Below are positions 5,321 to 5,844 of a stretch of 5,844 nt of DNA, one piece after another. Position numbers and translations under genes: made by a program. Each line of letters opens with the position of its first letter. Within the stretch, counting starts at the first letter, position 1. This stretch comes from Oscillospiraceae bacterium (GTDB lineage: Bacteria; Bacillota; Clostridia; Oscillospirales; CAG-272): assembly GCA_015065205.1 (NCBI GenBank), contig SVQS01000120.1:1-5844 (forward strand), in the 5' to 3' direction. The notes beneath the pieces were generated by a model, which was not told the origin of the DNA, made no database searches, and saw nothing but the letters and a program-made list of their open reading frames with translations.

Positions 5321-5374
5321 AAAAAGTGCAATCTGTTGTCAAATGCTCAAAATTTGATGCGAATTGCACTTTTT
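5321..5374 (-). terminator. Terminator hairpin between the sensor kinase and the exporter genes
   Basis: In the minus-strand reading AAAAAGTGCAAT (5374-5363) pairs with ATTGCACTTTTT (5332-5321), a 12-base stem followed by further T residues. The 30-base interior contains its own six-base hairpin (5352-5357 with 5339-5344), giving a nested fold. The hairpin begins six bases after the kinase stop codon. The stem is symmetrical in its A and T flanks, so it could work in both directions. It probably ends the kinase transcript, though partial read-through into the exporter genes is possible. Confidence 0.75.
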
Positions 5375-5380
5375 CTGTTT

Positions 5381-5844
5381 TTATTGCGGTAAGAGAACCT
5401 CGGTGGAAAAGGCTCCGTCCTCACTTGCGCGCGTTAGATATCCGCCATACTTTTTCACAATAGCATCAACGCGAGCAAGACCGAATCCATGTCCCTCGCC
5501 TTTTGTTGTTTTGAAGCTTTGCTTCTTCTTTCCTTCCGCGGTGTTGGTAACGGAAAGATAGAGGTAGTTGCCTTTCATCTCCATATAGATGCGGATAAGA
5601 CGCTCCTCTTCGGGGAGAGATGAACAAGCCTCAATGGCATTGTCAAGCAGATTGCCAAGGACGATACAAAGGTCAAGCTCCGATACCGACAGAGACACGG
5701 GGATGCGCGCCTCGGCTTTTACTTTTATATTCTTCGCAGTGGCAATAGAGAGCTTACTATTCAGTATTGCATCCGCCATGCGGTTGCCCGTTTTGATAAC
5801 GGTCTCAACCTGCGTCAGGTCGTCGTCAAGCATATCGAGAAAGC
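5381..5844 (-). CDS. GHKL sensor histidine kinase, AgrC/HPK10-like (C-terminal part, enters from right edge)
   Basis: The C-terminal 153 residues of a sensor kinase; the frame is open to the right edge, and the Met codon at 5833 is internal rather than the start. Counting from the first whole codon, a dimerisation-helix end TGNRMADAILNSK lies at about 18-30, the N-box GNLLDNAIEAC at 63-73, a VTNT segment replaces the usual DxGxG box near 98-101, and the G-box GEGHGFGL is at 115-122. The GN..D..LN.K motif and this N-box are typical of HPK10 kinases (AgrC, ComD, BlpH), which sense secreted peptides through a polytopic membrane domain. That sensor domain and the phospho-accepting His would lie beyond the edge. 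The stop is TAA at 5381-5383, followed by a terminator. A LytTR-type response regulator is the expected partner, but none is in view. The kinase may or may not control the exporter pair downstream. Confidence 0.9.
   Translation of the reverse strand, partial: FLDMLDDDLTQVETVIKTGNRMADAILNSKLSIATAKNIKVKAEARIPVSLSVSELDLCIVLGNLLDNAIEACSSLPEEERLIRIYMEMKGNYLYLSVTNTAEGKKKQSFKTTKGEGHGFGLARVDAIVKKYGGYLTRASEDGAFSTEVLLPQ

Noticed and set aside
5337..5342. TTGACA on the minus strand as -35 box for the exporter promoter
   Set aside because: It is 31 bases from the TATACT box, far outside the 16-18 base range, and it lies inside the terminator hairpin.

Overview
The window looks like chromosomal DNA of an anaerobic Bacillota (Clostridia-type) bacterium. 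The reasons are tRNA genes with encoded CCA ends, strong AAGGAGG-type ribosome binding sites, consensus TTGACA/TATAAT promoters in A/T-rich spacers, an Rnf complex gene, and an AgrC-like GHKL sensor kinase next to paired ABC exporter genes. The species cannot be named from this sequence alone.

Layout, left to right. (1) Positions 1-855, minus strand: the first 285 codons of rnfC, the NADH-side subunit of the Rnf ferredoxin:NAD+ oxidoreductase. The gene runs off the left edge, and other rnf genes, if present, would follow there. Its promoter lies at about 917-945. (2) Positions 856-1164: a divergent A/T-rich spacer that also carries a perfect-consensus promoter for a plus-strand tRNA operon. 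(3) Positions 1165-1316: tRNA-Met(CAT) and tRNA-Glu(TTC) with no spacer between them. (4) Positions 1317-1644: a gene-free stretch with four hairpins and a duplicated 3' end of the tRNA-Glu gene. This arrangement resembles a very small insertion at a tRNA 3' end, or a decayed tandem tRNA array. (5) Positions 1645-5263, minus strand: two overlapping full-length ABC exporter half-transporters, each an N-terminal membrane domain fused to a C-terminal ATPase. They are transcribed from right to left and probably form a heterodimeric exporter. (6) Positions 5381-5844, minus strand: the C-terminal part of a GHKL (HPK10/AgrC-like) sensor histidine kinase that enters from the right edge. A terminator hairpin and a probable extended -10 promoter separate it from the exporter genes.

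How the parts work together. The rnf gene concerns membrane energy conservation, the tRNAs concern translation, and the right half pairs a peptide-sensor-type kinase with an exporter. A kinase next to an ABC pair often means a regulated export or self-protection system for a peptide or drug, but no precursor peptide, peptidase domain or response regulator is visible here, so the substrate stays unknown. Most of the window is ordinary. The least explained part is the duplicated tRNA-Glu end with its hairpins at 1297-1550. I found no CRISPR array, transposase, rRNA or convincing riboswitch.
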